From an uncultured Johnsonella sp. (lineage in GTDB: Bacteria > Bacillota > Clostridia > Lachnospirales > Lachnospiraceae), in the NCBI GenBank assembly GCA_905373785.1, contig CAJPUK010000007.1, positions 1-28,996 of the forward strand: DNA of 28,996 bases, written 5' to 3'. The position numbers were made by a program, and so were the translations under genes. The notes below the pieces were generated by a model that worked only from the letters and a program-made list of their open reading frames with translations, was not told where the DNA came from and did not search any database. Shown piece by piece: positions 8,735 to 16,835 of this stretch; position 1 is the stretch's first letter, and every line of letters starts with the position of its first letter.

Positions 8735-10182
8735 AGAAAATAAGAACAAGATATGCACCGAGTCCTACAGGAAGAATGCATGTAGGCAATCTAAGGACGG
8801 CACTTTATGCCTATCTTATAGCCAAACATGAGGGTGGAGACTTTTTACTTCGTATAGAGGATACGGATCAGGAAAGATTTGTAGAAGGAGCACTTGAAAT
8901 TATTGAAAACACCTTAAAATATGCCAATCTTATACCTGATGAAGGTCCTGATAAAGACGGCGGTTACGGTCCCTATGTGCAAAGTGAAAGGCAAAAGCAG
9001 GGTATATATATGGAATATGCCAAGAAGTTGATTGATAAAGGTGAAGCCTATTATTGTTTTTGCGATCAGGAAAGACTTAACAGTCTAAAGACAACTGTGG
9101 CAGGTGAGGAGATAATGACTTATGATAAGCACTGCCTTGGTTTAAGTAAGGAAGAAGTAGAGACAAATCTTGCAAAAGGTATTCCCTTTGTCATAAGACA
9201 AAATAACCCGAGAGAGGGGAAGACTACCTTTATAGATGACATTTACGGTGAGATCTCTGTAGAAAACAGCCAACTTGATGACATGGTTTTGATTAAGTCT
9301 GACGGTTATCCTACCTATAACTTTGCCAATGTTGTGGATGATCATATGATGGAAATAACCCATGTGGTAAGGGGTAACGAGTATCTGTCTTCCGCACCTA
9401 AGTATAACAGACTTTATGAGGCTTTCGGATGGGAGGTACCGGTGTATGTACACTGTCCGACCATTACCAATGAGGAGCATAAAAAGCTTTCTAAAAGATG
9501 CGGACACGCTTCATTTGAAGATCTTTTAGACCTTGGATTTATACCCGAGTCCATACTTAACTTCGTGGCTTTACTTGGATGGTCTCCTGAAGATGATAGG
9601 GAAATCTTCTCATTGGAAGAGCTGGTTAAGGTATTTAATTATAAAAATATCAGTAAATCTCCGGCTGTATTTGACATGGTAAAGTTAAAATGGATGAATT
9701 CGGAGTATTTTAAGGCTATGGATGAGGATAAGTTTTTTGAGCTTGCACAGCCTTATATAGATGCGGTAATATCAAAACCGCTTGATAAGAAAAAAATCGC
9801 TTCAATGCTAAAGACCCGTATAGAAGTATTCCCTGACATAGCTGCACATATAGATTTCTTTGAAAAGCTTCCGGAGTATGATAACGAATTGTATATAAAT
9901 AAGAAAATGAAAACCGATACCGAAACCTCACTGAAGGTGCTTAAGGACATATCAAAACTTTTGGAAAATCATGACGACTACAGCAATGATGCTTTATACT
10001 CCCTTATTTCTTCCTATGTTCAAAAAGAGGAGAAAAAGACCGGCTATGTGATGTGGCCTATAAGAATAGCACTTTCAGGTAAACTCAATACTCCTGCCGG
10101 TGCTACGGAGATCATGGAAGTTTTGGGTAAGGAAGAAAGTCTAAAAAGGATAAGGGAAGGAATTGATAAACTACAGTCCTAA
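8731..10182 (+). CDS. gltX: Glutamyl-tRNA synthetase
   Basis: This class I aminoacyl-tRNA synthetase charges tRNA-Glu, and in many Firmicutes also tRNA-Gln before amidation. The 483-residue protein begins RTRYAPSPTGRMHVGN, where HVGN is the HIGH motif. It has the KMSKS-equivalent KLSKR at 252-256, and a zinc-type CFC...KHC pattern in the insertion after residue 108. Length and end-to-end similarity fit the bacterial GltX family. Its ATG overlaps the ribF stop by 4 bases and a GGGGGAG site lies inside ribF. Its last 20 bases overlap the following helicase gene. Confidence 0.96.
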   Translation: MKKIRTRYAPSPTGRMHVGNLRTALYAYLIAKHEGGDFLLRIEDTDQERFVEGALEIIENTLKYANLIPDEGPDKDGGYGPYVQSERQKQGIYMEYAKKLIDKGEAYYCFCDQERLNSLKTTVAGEEIMTYDKHCLGLSKEEVETNLAKGIPFVIRQNNPREGKTTFIDDIYGEISVENSQLDDMVLIKSDGYPTYNFANVVDDHMMEITHVVRGNEYLSSAPKYNRLYEAFGWEVPVYVHCPTITNEEHKKLSKRCGHASFEDLLDLGFIPESILNFVALLGWSPEDDREIFSLEELVKVFNYKNISKSPAVFDMVKLKWMNSEYFKAMDEDKFFELAQPYIDAVISKPLDKKKIASMLKTRIEVFPDIAAHIDFFEKLPEYDNELYINKKMKTDTETSLKVLKDISKLLENHDDYSNDALYSLISSYVQKEEKKTGYVMWPIRIALSGKLNTPAGATEIMEVLGKEESLKRIREGIDKLQS

Positions 10183-12007
10183 TCAAAAAGCGGCTATAGA
10201 GTATGAAGGAGGTCCGCTTATGCTTATAGCCGGTCCCGGCTCAGGTAAGACCTTTGTTATCACACATAAGGTAAGGTATATGATAGAAGAGCTTAATATA
10301 GAGGCTTCCAATATACTGGTGCTTACCTTCTCAAGAGCTGCGGCTATGGAAATGAAGGAAAGATTTGCAAATTTAAGTTCCGACTTGGAATCTGCAAGAA
10401 AAGTTACATGGGGTACTTTTCATTCGGTGTTTTTTAACTTACTTAAACTTGCCTACGGCTACAGAGGGGATCAGGTTATAAGTGATGAGGAAAGATACAA
10501 AATAGTAAAGGAACTTATAATAAAAAGCAAATTGGGGACGGAAGATTTAAATAACTTATCTTCTTCCATACTTGCCGAAATTGCTTTTGTAAAGCAGGAA
10601 AGTATAGATATAGAGCATTATTATTCAAACTCCTGTTCGGCTGAAGTTTTCAAGAGTTTATATAAGGGCTATGAAACTATAAAATCCTCTCTTAAAAAGA
10701 TAGACTTTGAAGATATGTTGGGACTTACTTTTGAGCTTTTAAGTAAAAGAGAAGATATAAGACTTGCCTGCCAAAGAAGATATGCCTATATATTGATAGA
10801 TGAGTTTCAGGATATCAACCGTATGCAGTATGAGATAGTTAAACTTATGTTGGGACCTGAGGCTAATATAAGCATAGTCGGTGATGATGATCAGTCCATA
10901 TACAGATTCAGAGGGGCAAAACCTGAGATAATGCTTAATTTCCATAAAGACTTTCCAAAGCTTACCAAGATAGTACTTGATATAAATTACCGCTCAAGCA
11001 AGGAAATAGTGGATGCGGCATCCAGACTTATAGCCCATAACAAAGAAAGATTTCCTAAAAAGATAACTGCGTTCAGAGGATTAAAAAGACCTGTTTCTTT
11101 GACTGAGTTTTTCAATCCTCTGGCGGAAATAAAAATGCTTATAAAGGATATAAGAGATTATACTACTGTCTACGAATATAACGATATAGCAATTCTTTAT
11201 AGGACTAACCTACAGGCAAGGCTACTTACCAAACTTTTGATGGAGAACAACATTCCATTTATAATGAAGGACAGCATACCCGATATTTTTGAACATTGGA
11301 TATCAAAGGATATTAAATCCTATATAAAGCTGGCACTCTCAGAAGGAAACAGAGAGGATGTGCTTAGAATTATTAACCGTCCGAACAGATTTATAAAAAG
11401 AGAGGCAATAAGAAGCTCTGACAATATATTTTCTGATTTGTATGATTATTATGAAGAAAAGCCCTTTATGCTTAATAAAATAAAAAACTTGGCGGAGGAT
11501 CTTAAAAGAATAAAAGATCTTACCATGTCAAGGGCTGTAAAGTATATAAGAAAGGTCGTAGGCTATGATGATTTTCTTAAAGAGATTGCGAAAGAAAGAG
11601 GTATAGACGAGCAGGAGCTTTTCGATATACTGGGAGAGCTTGAAGAAAGTGCTTATGAATATGATACTTTTGCCGATTGGGTAAGTCATATGCAAGAATA
11701 CAGACAAGAGCTTATTAAAAAAGTTAATGAGTCAAAAAAAGAAAACGATAAAGAGCTCAAGGGAGTAAGACTTATGACCTTCCATTCTTCCAAGGGGCTG
11801 GAGTACAGCGTGGTATATATAATAGATACCAATGAAGGCTACAGCCCTTATAAGAAGGCAAAGAGCAAGGAAGAAATAGAAGAAGAGAGGCGGATGTTTT
11901 ATGTTGCCATGACCAGAGCAAAGGACATACTTAATATATGTTATTGCAAGATGGGTTTTCATAAAAGGATAAAGCCTTCCATATTCTTAAAAGAAATCAT
12001 TAAATAA
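10163..12007 (+). CDS. UvrD/PcrA-type superfamily 1 DNA helicase (short form)
   Basis: This is an ATP-dependent 3'-5' DNA helicase of the UvrD/Rep/PcrA group, probably acting in repair or replication restart. Helicase motifs appear in order: Q-motif NQKAAIEYEGGPLMLIAGPG; motif I AGPGSGKT at 23-30; Ia LTFSRAAAMEMKERF; TWGTFHSVF; II LIDEFQDIN; III GDDDQSIYRFRGAKPEI; IV LDINYRSS; V MTFHSSKGLEY; and VI EERRMFYVAMTRAK. At 614 residues it is shorter than typical PcrA (about 720-750) and lacks the C-terminal extension, so it may be a paralogue and no symbol is given. The TTG start at 10163 has AAGGGAAGG upstream and overlaps gltX by 20 bases. Confidence 0.93.
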   Translation: MINYSPNQKAAIEYEGGPLMLIAGPGSGKTFVITHKVRYMIEELNIEASNILVLTFSRAAAMEMKERFANLSSDLESARKVTWGTFHSVFFNLLKLAYGYRGDQVISDEERYKIVKELIIKSKLGTEDLNNLSSSILAEIAFVKQESIDIEHYYSNSCSAEVFKSLYKGYETIKSSLKKIDFEDMLGLTFELLSKREDIRLACQRRYAYILIDEFQDINRMQYEIVKLMLGPEANISIVGDDDQSIYRFRGAKPEIMLNFHKDFPKLTKIVLDINYRSSKEIVDAASRLIAHNKERFPKKITAFRGLKRPVSLTEFFNPLAEIKMLIKDIRDYTTVYEYNDIAILYRTNLQARLLTKLLMENNIPFIMKDSIPDIFEHWISKDIKSYIKLALSEGNREDVLRIINRPNRFIKREAIRSSDNIFSDLYDYYEEKPFMLNKIKNLAEDLKRIKDLTMSRAVKYIRKVVGYDDFLKEIAKERGIDEQELFDILGELEESAYEYDTFADWVSHMQEYRQELIKKVNESKKENDKELKGVRLMTFHSSKGLEYSVVYIIDTNEGYSPYKKAKSKEEIEEERRMFYVAMTRAKDILNICYCKMGFHKRIKPSIFLKEIIK

Positions 12008-12021
12008 TAAACATAAATTGC

Positions 12022-12073
12022 CGCTGTATCAGGCATTGTATTCATTACATTGCTTTGCTGATAAGGCAGCTAA
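12022..12073. other. Imperfect hairpin in the helicase-dut spacer
   Basis: The 143-base spacer between the helicase and dut contains an imperfect inverted repeat centred near 12045. GCATTGTA and TACATTGC face each other, with outer TATCAG and CTGATA flanking them. No T-run follows, so it is not a convincing terminator. It might be a transcript-processing hairpin. No promoter could be assigned confidently in this spacer. Confidence 0.3.
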
Positions 12074-12150
12074 AGAAATTATTAAGCCTTATAGAAGTTT
12101 CCATAAAAGTCTTGCATGTGGTGATTTAGTTTAAAATTCAGGGAGTTAAG

Positions 12151-12582
12151 ATGCAGATTAAAATTAAGTATTTTTCCAAAGATATAGAAAAATTAAGATA
12201 TATAGAAAATAAGAGTGATTGGATAGATTTAAGAGCTGCAAAGGATGTGGAATTAAAGGCGGGAGAGTTTGCACTTATACCGCTTGGAATAGCTATGCAG
12301 CTGCCTAAAGGGTATGAGGCACATGTACTTCCAAGAAGCTCTACTTTCAAAAATTTCGGAATTATTCAAACCAATTCCATGGGCGTTATAGATGAGAGCT
12401 ATTGCGGTGATGAGGATCAGTGGTATTTTCCGGCATATGCACTTAGGGATACTAAAATAAAAACCAATGAGAGAATTTGCCAATTCAGAATTATGAAGCA
12501 TCAGGAAAGCATAGACTTTGAAGAGGTTGAATTCCTGGAAAATAAAAACAGAGGCGGTTTCGGAAGTACAGGTAAGGTATGA
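12151..12582 (+). CDS. dut: dUTP diphosphatase (trimeric dUTPase family)
   Basis: The enzyme hydrolyses dUTP to dUMP and pyrophosphate, keeping uracil out of DNA and supplying the dTMP precursor. All five motifs of the homotrimeric family are visible in 143 residues: motif 1 DLRAA (26-30), motif 2 PRSST (61-65), and motif 3 GVIDESYCGD with the catalytic Asp at 81. Motif 4 is RICQFRIM and motif 5 is RGGFGSTG near the C-terminus. Motif 3 has YCGD instead of the more common YRGE, a variant I associate with clostridial homologues. The ATG has CAGGGAG about 7 bases upstream. The TGA stop overlaps the next start codon. Confidence 0.93.
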   Translation: MQIKIKYFSKDIEKLRYIENKSDWIDLRAAKDVELKAGEFALIPLGIAMQLPKGYEAHVLPRSSTFKNFGIIQTNSMGVIDESYCGDEDQWYFPAYALRDTKIKTNERICQFRIMKHQESIDFEEVEFLENKNRGGFGSTGKV

Positions 12583-13400
12583 TATCTAATAAAAAATACA
12601 TAACTCGCATTTTTTTAATGCTTGCATTATCCGCATTATTTTTAAGTGCCTGCACTACTAAAAGAAGCAGGGAAGAGGCATTAAAAAAAGAAGCTATAAT
12701 TTTAATAGATGAGAAAAAATATGAAGAGGCATCCGATAAGATAGAAGAGGCGATAAAGTTAAGAAATTCAGGTAAGATAGACAGATCAAAGCTTGACCTT
12801 TTAAAATACAGAGCCGAACTGCAGTTCCTTATGGGAGAGTATGAAAAGGCGGAGGCAAGTTATGCCCTGCTTTGTGATATAGACAGTGAGACCATGTGGT
12901 ATAATTATATGCGTATTATCTCAATAGTAAGAGGAAGCAAGGATATAGATAAGGCAAGGGCTTTGTATGATAAAATAAAGGATACCGCTACCAATGAGGC
13001 TGCCTTTGAGGATGCAAAGTATGAGTTTATAACTCTTATGATGGAGCAAAACGAAAGTATAGAAGAGGTGCTTTCCTATTACGAGGTTAATATGAATGAC
13101 GAAAGCAGGTCTGACGCCAGAGTATATAATAACATTGCAAATATTTATTTTCACTATAAGGAATATGATAAGGCTTTATACTACTATGACAGAGGCATAG
13201 CCTATGTGGACGGACTCAGCGAGCCGCTTGAAGACTATAATAATATTAAAAAGAATATTATTTATAATAAGGCATGCCTTTATGAGTTTATGCATGATTA
13301 CAGTAAGGCTTTGGAAACTTTTAACACCTATAGAGATGCTTACGGCAGTGATGAAAATATAGAGCATGAGATAGAATTTTTAAAAAGCAGGATCAGATAA
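12579..13400 (+). CDS. TPR-repeat lipoprotein
   Basis: This is a predicted membrane-anchored lipoprotein of unknown specific role. Residues 1-25 form a lipoprotein signal: basic start, hydrophobic core, and lipobox LSAC with Cys25. The mature part is built of helical tetratricopeptide-like repeats. Clear units are near residues 38-60 (DEKKYEEASDKIEEAIKL), 87-105 (MGEYEKAEASYALL) and 188-212 (NIYFHYKEYDKALYYYDRGI), with another at ACLYEFMHDYSKALETF. It overlaps dut by 4 bases (ATGA) and hflX begins 10 bases after its stop, so it is likely co-transcribed with them. TPR repeats suggest a protein-protein interaction scaffold on the outer face of the membrane; no partner is identifiable. Confidence 0.85.
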   Translation: MISNKKYITRIFLMLALSALFLSACTTKRSREEALKKEAIILIDEKKYEEASDKIEEAIKLRNSGKIDRSKLDLLKYRAELQFLMGEYEKAEASYALLCDIDSETMWYNYMRIISIVRGSKDIDKARALYDKIKDTATNEAAFEDAKYEFITLMMEQNESIEEVLSYYEVNMNDESRSDARVYNNIANIYFHYKEYDKALYYYDRGIAYVDGLSEPLEDYNNIKKNIIYNKACLYEFMHDYSKALETFNTYRDAYGSDENIEHEIEFLKSRIR

Positions 13401-13410
13401 GGAGAGGCGG

Positions 13411-13635
13411 ATGCAGGAGCTTATAAGTACAGAGGAAAAAGAAGAAAAGTTTATACTTGTGGCTGTATCCACTTCCAATGAGAAAGAAACCAAAAGTTCT
13501 TTGGATGAGCTTGAGGAGCTTGTATACACTGCCGGTGCCAAGTCTGTAGGAAGACTTGTGCAAAACAGGGAAAGGATACATGCAGTAACTTATCTTGGAA
13601 AGGGCAAGCTTGAAGAATTAAAAGAAAATCATTGA
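13411..13635 (+). pseudogene. hflX: hflX, N-terminal fragment ended by an in-frame TGA
   Basis: The first 74 codons of an hflX gene, with GGAGAGG just upstream of the ATG. The fragment holds the first half of the HflX N-terminal domain (LDELEELVYTAGAKSVGRLVQ, then THAVTYLGKGKLEELKE-type sequence). It stops at TGA (13633-13635). The same frame resumes after one codon as MEADGVLCDDELSPAQLRN. In intact homologues these blocks are joined with about this spacing, so the TGA replaces a single sense codon rather than marking a frameshift. Possibilities are a real nonsense mutation, a strain polymorphism, a sequencing error, readthrough, or a split gene with reinitiation. TGA is an ordinary stop elsewhere here (ribF, dut). 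Confidence 0.75.
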
Positions 13636-13638
13636 TAC

Positions 13639-14652
13639 ATGGAAGCTGACGGAGTGCTGTGTGATGATGAACTAAGTCCGGCACAGCTTAGAAACTTGGA
13701 GCGTATACTTGATACCAAGATAGTGGACAGAACTATGCTGATACTTGATATATTTGCGAAAAGGGCAAGTACGGGTGAGGGTAAGATACAGGTGGAGCTT
13801 GCACAGTTAAAGTATGCGGCGGTAAGGCTTGTAGGACTCAGATCCTCTCTTTCAAGGCTTGGAGGAGGTATAGGTACAAGAGGACCGGGAGAAAAGAAGA
13901 TAGAGCTTGACAGAAGACTTATACATAACAGAATATCGGTTCTTAAAGAAGAGCTTAGAGAGGTGAAAAAGCAAAGGGATATAAGAAGAAAGGCAAGGAA
14001 GGATAATTTTGTAATAGCCATAGTAGGCTATACCAATGCCGGAAAGTCTACTTTTCTTAATAAACTTACGGGTGCTGATGTTTTAGCGGAAGATAAGCTT
14101 TTTGCCACACTTGATCCTACTACAAGGAAACTGAAACTCCCCTCAGGCAATGAGGTACTGCTTACCGACACTGTAGGTTTTATCAGAAAGCTTCCGCACC
14201 ATTTGATAGAAGCTTTCAAGTCTACTTTGGAAGAGGCAAAGTATGCCGACCTGATAGTGCATATGATAGATGCGAGCAATCCCGAGGCGGATACGCAGAT
14301 GCTTATTGTATACAATACTTTAAGAGAGCTCGGTATAGAGGATAAGGAAGTAGTAAGCCTTTATAATAAGATAGATGTAATGCCTGAAGACACGATACTT
14401 CCAAGGGATTTTCATGCGGAGCATATACTGAAGATCTCGGCAAGGACGGGAGAGGGCTTGGAAGAGTTTAAGGAGCTGGTGGATAAAATCTTAAGGCAGC
14501 AGCGAATATACCTTGAAAAGCTTATACCTTATAAAGACAGTGCCAAGCTTGCACTTATCAGAAAGCATGGGGAACTTGAGCTTGAGGATTACAGAGAAGA
14601 CGGTATCTATATCAAGGCGATGGTACCGACTAATATATATGATTTGTTATAA
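13639..14652 (+). CDS. hflX: GTPase HflX, main part (after internal stop)
   Basis: HflX is a ribosome-associated GTPase that splits or rescues stalled ribosomes. This 337-residue part carries the second half of the N-terminal domain (DDELSPAQLRNLERILDTK), the glycine-rich linker SRLGGGIGTRGPGEKK, and a coiled segment. The GTPase domain follows with G1 GYTNAGKS at 130-137, G3 DTVGFI, G4 NKID and G5-like KISARTGEG, then a C-terminal domain. It is in frame with the upstream fragment (13411-13635). Its ATG is 3 bases after the TGA and has no convincing ribosome-binding site, so it would depend on reinitiation or readthrough. If made alone, the protein would have a broken ribosome-contacting N-terminal domain but an intact GTPase. 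Confidence 0.85.
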   Translation: MEADGVLCDDELSPAQLRNLERILDTKIVDRTMLILDIFAKRASTGEGKIQVELAQLKYAAVRLVGLRSSLSRLGGGIGTRGPGEKKIELDRRLIHNRISVLKEELREVKKQRDIRRKARKDNFVIAIVGYTNAGKSTFLNKLTGADVLAEDKLFATLDPTTRKLKLPSGNEVLLTDTVGFIRKLPHHLIEAFKSTLEEAKYADLIVHMIDASNPEADTQMLIVYNTLRELGIEDKEVVSLYNKIDVMPEDTILPRDFHAEHILKISARTGEGLEEFKELVDKILRQQRIYLEKLIPYKDSAKLALIRKHGELELEDYREDGIYIKAMVPTNIYDLL

Positions 14653-14664
14653 GAAGGAGCTAAT

Positions 14665-15489
14665 ATGAAGTTTGTAAAAATGCAAGGTGCAGGCAATGAC
14701 TATGTATATGTGGACTGCTTTAAGTATAAGGTAAATGATCCGAAAAAAGTTGCACGGATCGTAAGCGACAGGCACTTCGGTATAGGGGCTGACGGTCTTA
14801 TACTGGTATGCCCTTCCGAAGTGGCGGATGTAAGAATGGATATGTATAATGCTGACGGCAGCAGGGGAAAGATGTGTGGAAACGGTTCAAGATGTGTAGC
14901 CAAGTTTGCCTATGACAGAGGGTATGTTAAAAAAGAGGAGTTTGAACTTGAAACTTTGGCAGGTATCAGGAAGATAAGCTTAGAAGCTGAAAATAATAAG
15001 GCAAAAAGTATTACGGTTGATATGGGAAGTCCTAAGCTCTACAGTAAGCTGCCTGAGCCCATATTTATAAACGGTATAGAAAAAGAGTTTATAGGTGTAG
15101 ACATGGGCAATCCTCATGCGGTGTACTTTGTTAAAAGCTTGGAAGAGCTTAATTCTTTGGACTTGGAAAAAATAGGTGCATTTTTTGAAAATCATGAAAG
15201 ATTTGCTCCCCACAAGGTAAATTCGGAATTTATTTATGTTGAAAATGATGAAAATATACATATGAGAGTCTGGGAGAGAGGCAGCGGAGAAACTTTGGCT
15301 TGCGGTACCGGGGCAAGTGCAAGTGCTTATGCCTGTATTTTAAGTAATTTGTGTAAAGATACAATAAATGTTTATTTAAGAGGTGGACAACTTAAGATAG
15401 CTTATGATAGAATATCAGACAGCATATTTATGACCGGAGAGGCAGTAGAAGTTTTTATCGGTGAAATAGATATAGCCGGAGAGGAATAG
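14665..15489 (+). CDS. dapF: Diaminopimelate epimerase
   Basis: DapF interconverts LL- and meso-diaminopimelate, the last step before lysine and a peptidoglycan cross-link residue. The 274-residue protein starts KFVKMQGAGNDYVYVD, the family N-terminus. It contains both catalytic cysteines: Cys71 in GKMCGNGSRCVAK and Cys213 in GETLACGTGASA. Two pseudo-repeated halves are evident. AAGGAG (14653-14658) lies between the hflX stop and the ATG. It is probably the last gene of the transcript, since a strong hairpin with a T-run follows at 15624-15699. Confidence 0.96.
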   Translation: MKFVKMQGAGNDYVYVDCFKYKVNDPKKVARIVSDRHFGIGADGLILVCPSEVADVRMDMYNADGSRGKMCGNGSRCVAKFAYDRGYVKKEEFELETLAGIRKISLEAENNKAKSITVDMGSPKLYSKLPEPIFINGIEKEFIGVDMGNPHAVYFVKSLEELNSLDLEKIGAFFENHERFAPHKVNSEFIYVENDENIHMRVWERGSGETLACGTGASASAYACILSNLCKDTINVYLRGGQLKIAYDRISDSIFMTGEAVEVFIGEIDIAGEE

Positions 15490-15623
15490 ACTTTGTATGT
15501 TTTACCCGTGTGAAAGATATTTGGTAAAAAAGAATAAGTTAGCATTACAGAAGAAAAAAAGTTTAATAATTCAAATTTCAATCTTACAAACAGTAGGGTT
15601 TATGTTTTCTTTTTTCAAAAGGA

Positions 15624-15699
15624 GGCTGTTACGAAATATATTTTTATTAAAAGAGGTAGTATAATCTCTGGTAAAATCTATTTTGTAACAGCCTTTTTT
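15624..15699 (+). terminator. Long hairpin with T6 between dapF and carA
   Basis: GGCTGTTACGAAATA at 15624-15638 pairs with TATTTTGTAACAGCC at 15679-15693 (15 pairs, one a G-U), followed immediately by TTTTTT at 15694-15699. The 40-base loop contains a smaller AGAG/CTCT stem. It has the form of an intrinsic terminator for the dapF transcript. It also ends only about 50 bases before carA, so transcription attenuation of carAB is possible. I saw no PyrR-type binding sequence and no clear competing antiterminator, so simple termination is the default reading. The rest of the spacer 15490-15623 shows nothing recognisable. Confidence 0.75.
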
Positions 15700-15748
15700 G
15701 TGTGAGAAAACGACATTATATTGATTATGAAGAAAGGGTATTGGATTT

Positions 15749-16834
15749 ATGAAAGCATATCTTATATTGGAAGACGGTACGGTATATCAGGGAAAGAAAA
15801 TAGGTTCCCATAAGGAGGTTATAAGCGAGATAGTGTTCAACACCTCTATGAGCGGTTATCTCGAGGTGCTTACAGATCCTTCATACGCAGGTCAGGCAGT
15901 GGTAATGACCTATCCTTTAATTGGTAACTACGGTGTGTGTGAAGAAGATATGGAGTCCGAGAGACCTTGGATATCTGCATTTATAGTCAGAGAGCTGTCC
16001 AAACACTACAGCAATTTCAGAGCAAGATTTGGTATAGAAGACTTTTTATTAAAAAATGACATACCGGGAATATCCGGTATAGATACAAGGGATCTTACTA
16101 AAAGACTCAGAGAAAAAGGAACTATGAACGGTTTTCTTACCACCAAGGAGTATAGTGAGGAAGAAATTAAAAAACTGCTTGAAAAGATCAAAGAGTATAA
16201 GGTAGAGGGTGTGGTTGCAAGGGTAAGCTGTGATAAAAAGTACATTCTAAGGCCGGAAAAGACCTATAAAAAAGTGGCTCTTATGGACTTCGGAAGTAAG
16301 AAAAATATAGCAAATAATCTGCTTAAAAGAGGTTGTGAGGTAACGGTGTACCCTTATAATACCAAGGCAAGCGAGATCATAGCCGATAAACCTGACGGAA
16401 TCATGTTAAGTAACGGTCCCGGAGATCCTAAGGAAAATACTCAAGTAATAGAAGAGGTAAAAAATTTATATAATTCAGATATACCTATATTTGCTATATG
16501 CTTAGGACACCAGCTTATGGCACTGGCTAATGGAGCCGATACCTATAAGTTAAAATACGGGCATAGGGGAGGTAACCATCCGGTAAAGGATCTGGAGAGC
16601 CAAAGGACTTACATAAGTTCACAAAACCACGGCTATGCGGTAGATGTAAAAACAGTAGATAAGAATATAGCAATAGAGGCTTTTGTTAATGTTAATGACT
16701 CAACTAATGAAGGATTAAAGTATCTTAATAAGAATATATTTACCGTGCAATACCACCCGGAAGCCGCTCCGGGACCTAAAGATAGCGAATATTTGTTCGA
16801 TAAGTTTATAAAGATGATGGAGGGAAATTTATAA
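15749..16834 (+). CDS. carA: Carbamoyl-phosphate synthase small (glutaminase) subunit
   Basis: CarA hydrolyses glutamine and channels ammonia to CarB for carbamoyl phosphate, used in pyrimidine and arginine synthesis. The 361-residue protein has the N-terminal CPSase domain (LEDGTVYQGKKIG; FNTSMSGYLEVLTDPSYAGQ) and a class I glutamine amidotransferase domain. The latter has SNGPGDP, the nucleophile Cys251 in ICLGHQLMA, and His336/Glu338 in YHPEAAPGP. Start ATG 15749 follows AAGAAAGGG by 10 bases. The stop is separated from carB by a single base, so the two subunits are translated together. Confidence 0.97.
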   Translation: MKAYLILEDGTVYQGKKIGSHKEVISEIVFNTSMSGYLEVLTDPSYAGQAVVMTYPLIGNYGVCEEDMESERPWISAFIVRELSKHYSNFRARFGIEDFLLKNDIPGISGIDTRDLTKRLREKGTMNGFLTTKEYSEEEIKKLLEKIKEYKVEGVVARVSCDKKYILRPEKTYKKVALMDFGSKKNIANNLLKRGCEVTVYPYNTKASEIIADKPDGIMLSNGPGDPKENTQVIEEVKNLYNSDIPIFAICLGHQLMALANGADTYKLKYGHRGGNHPVKDLESQRTYISSQNHGYAVDVKTVDKNIAIEAFVNVNDSTNEGLKYLNKNIFTVQYHPEAAPGPKDSEYLFDKFIKMMEGNL

Positions 16835-16835
16835 T

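Noticed and set aside
13633..13635. The TGA in hflX as a selenocysteine or reassigned Trp codon
   Set aside because: HflX has no known selenoprotein form, no obvious SECIS-like hairpin follows, and TGA serves as a normal stop in ribF and dut here.
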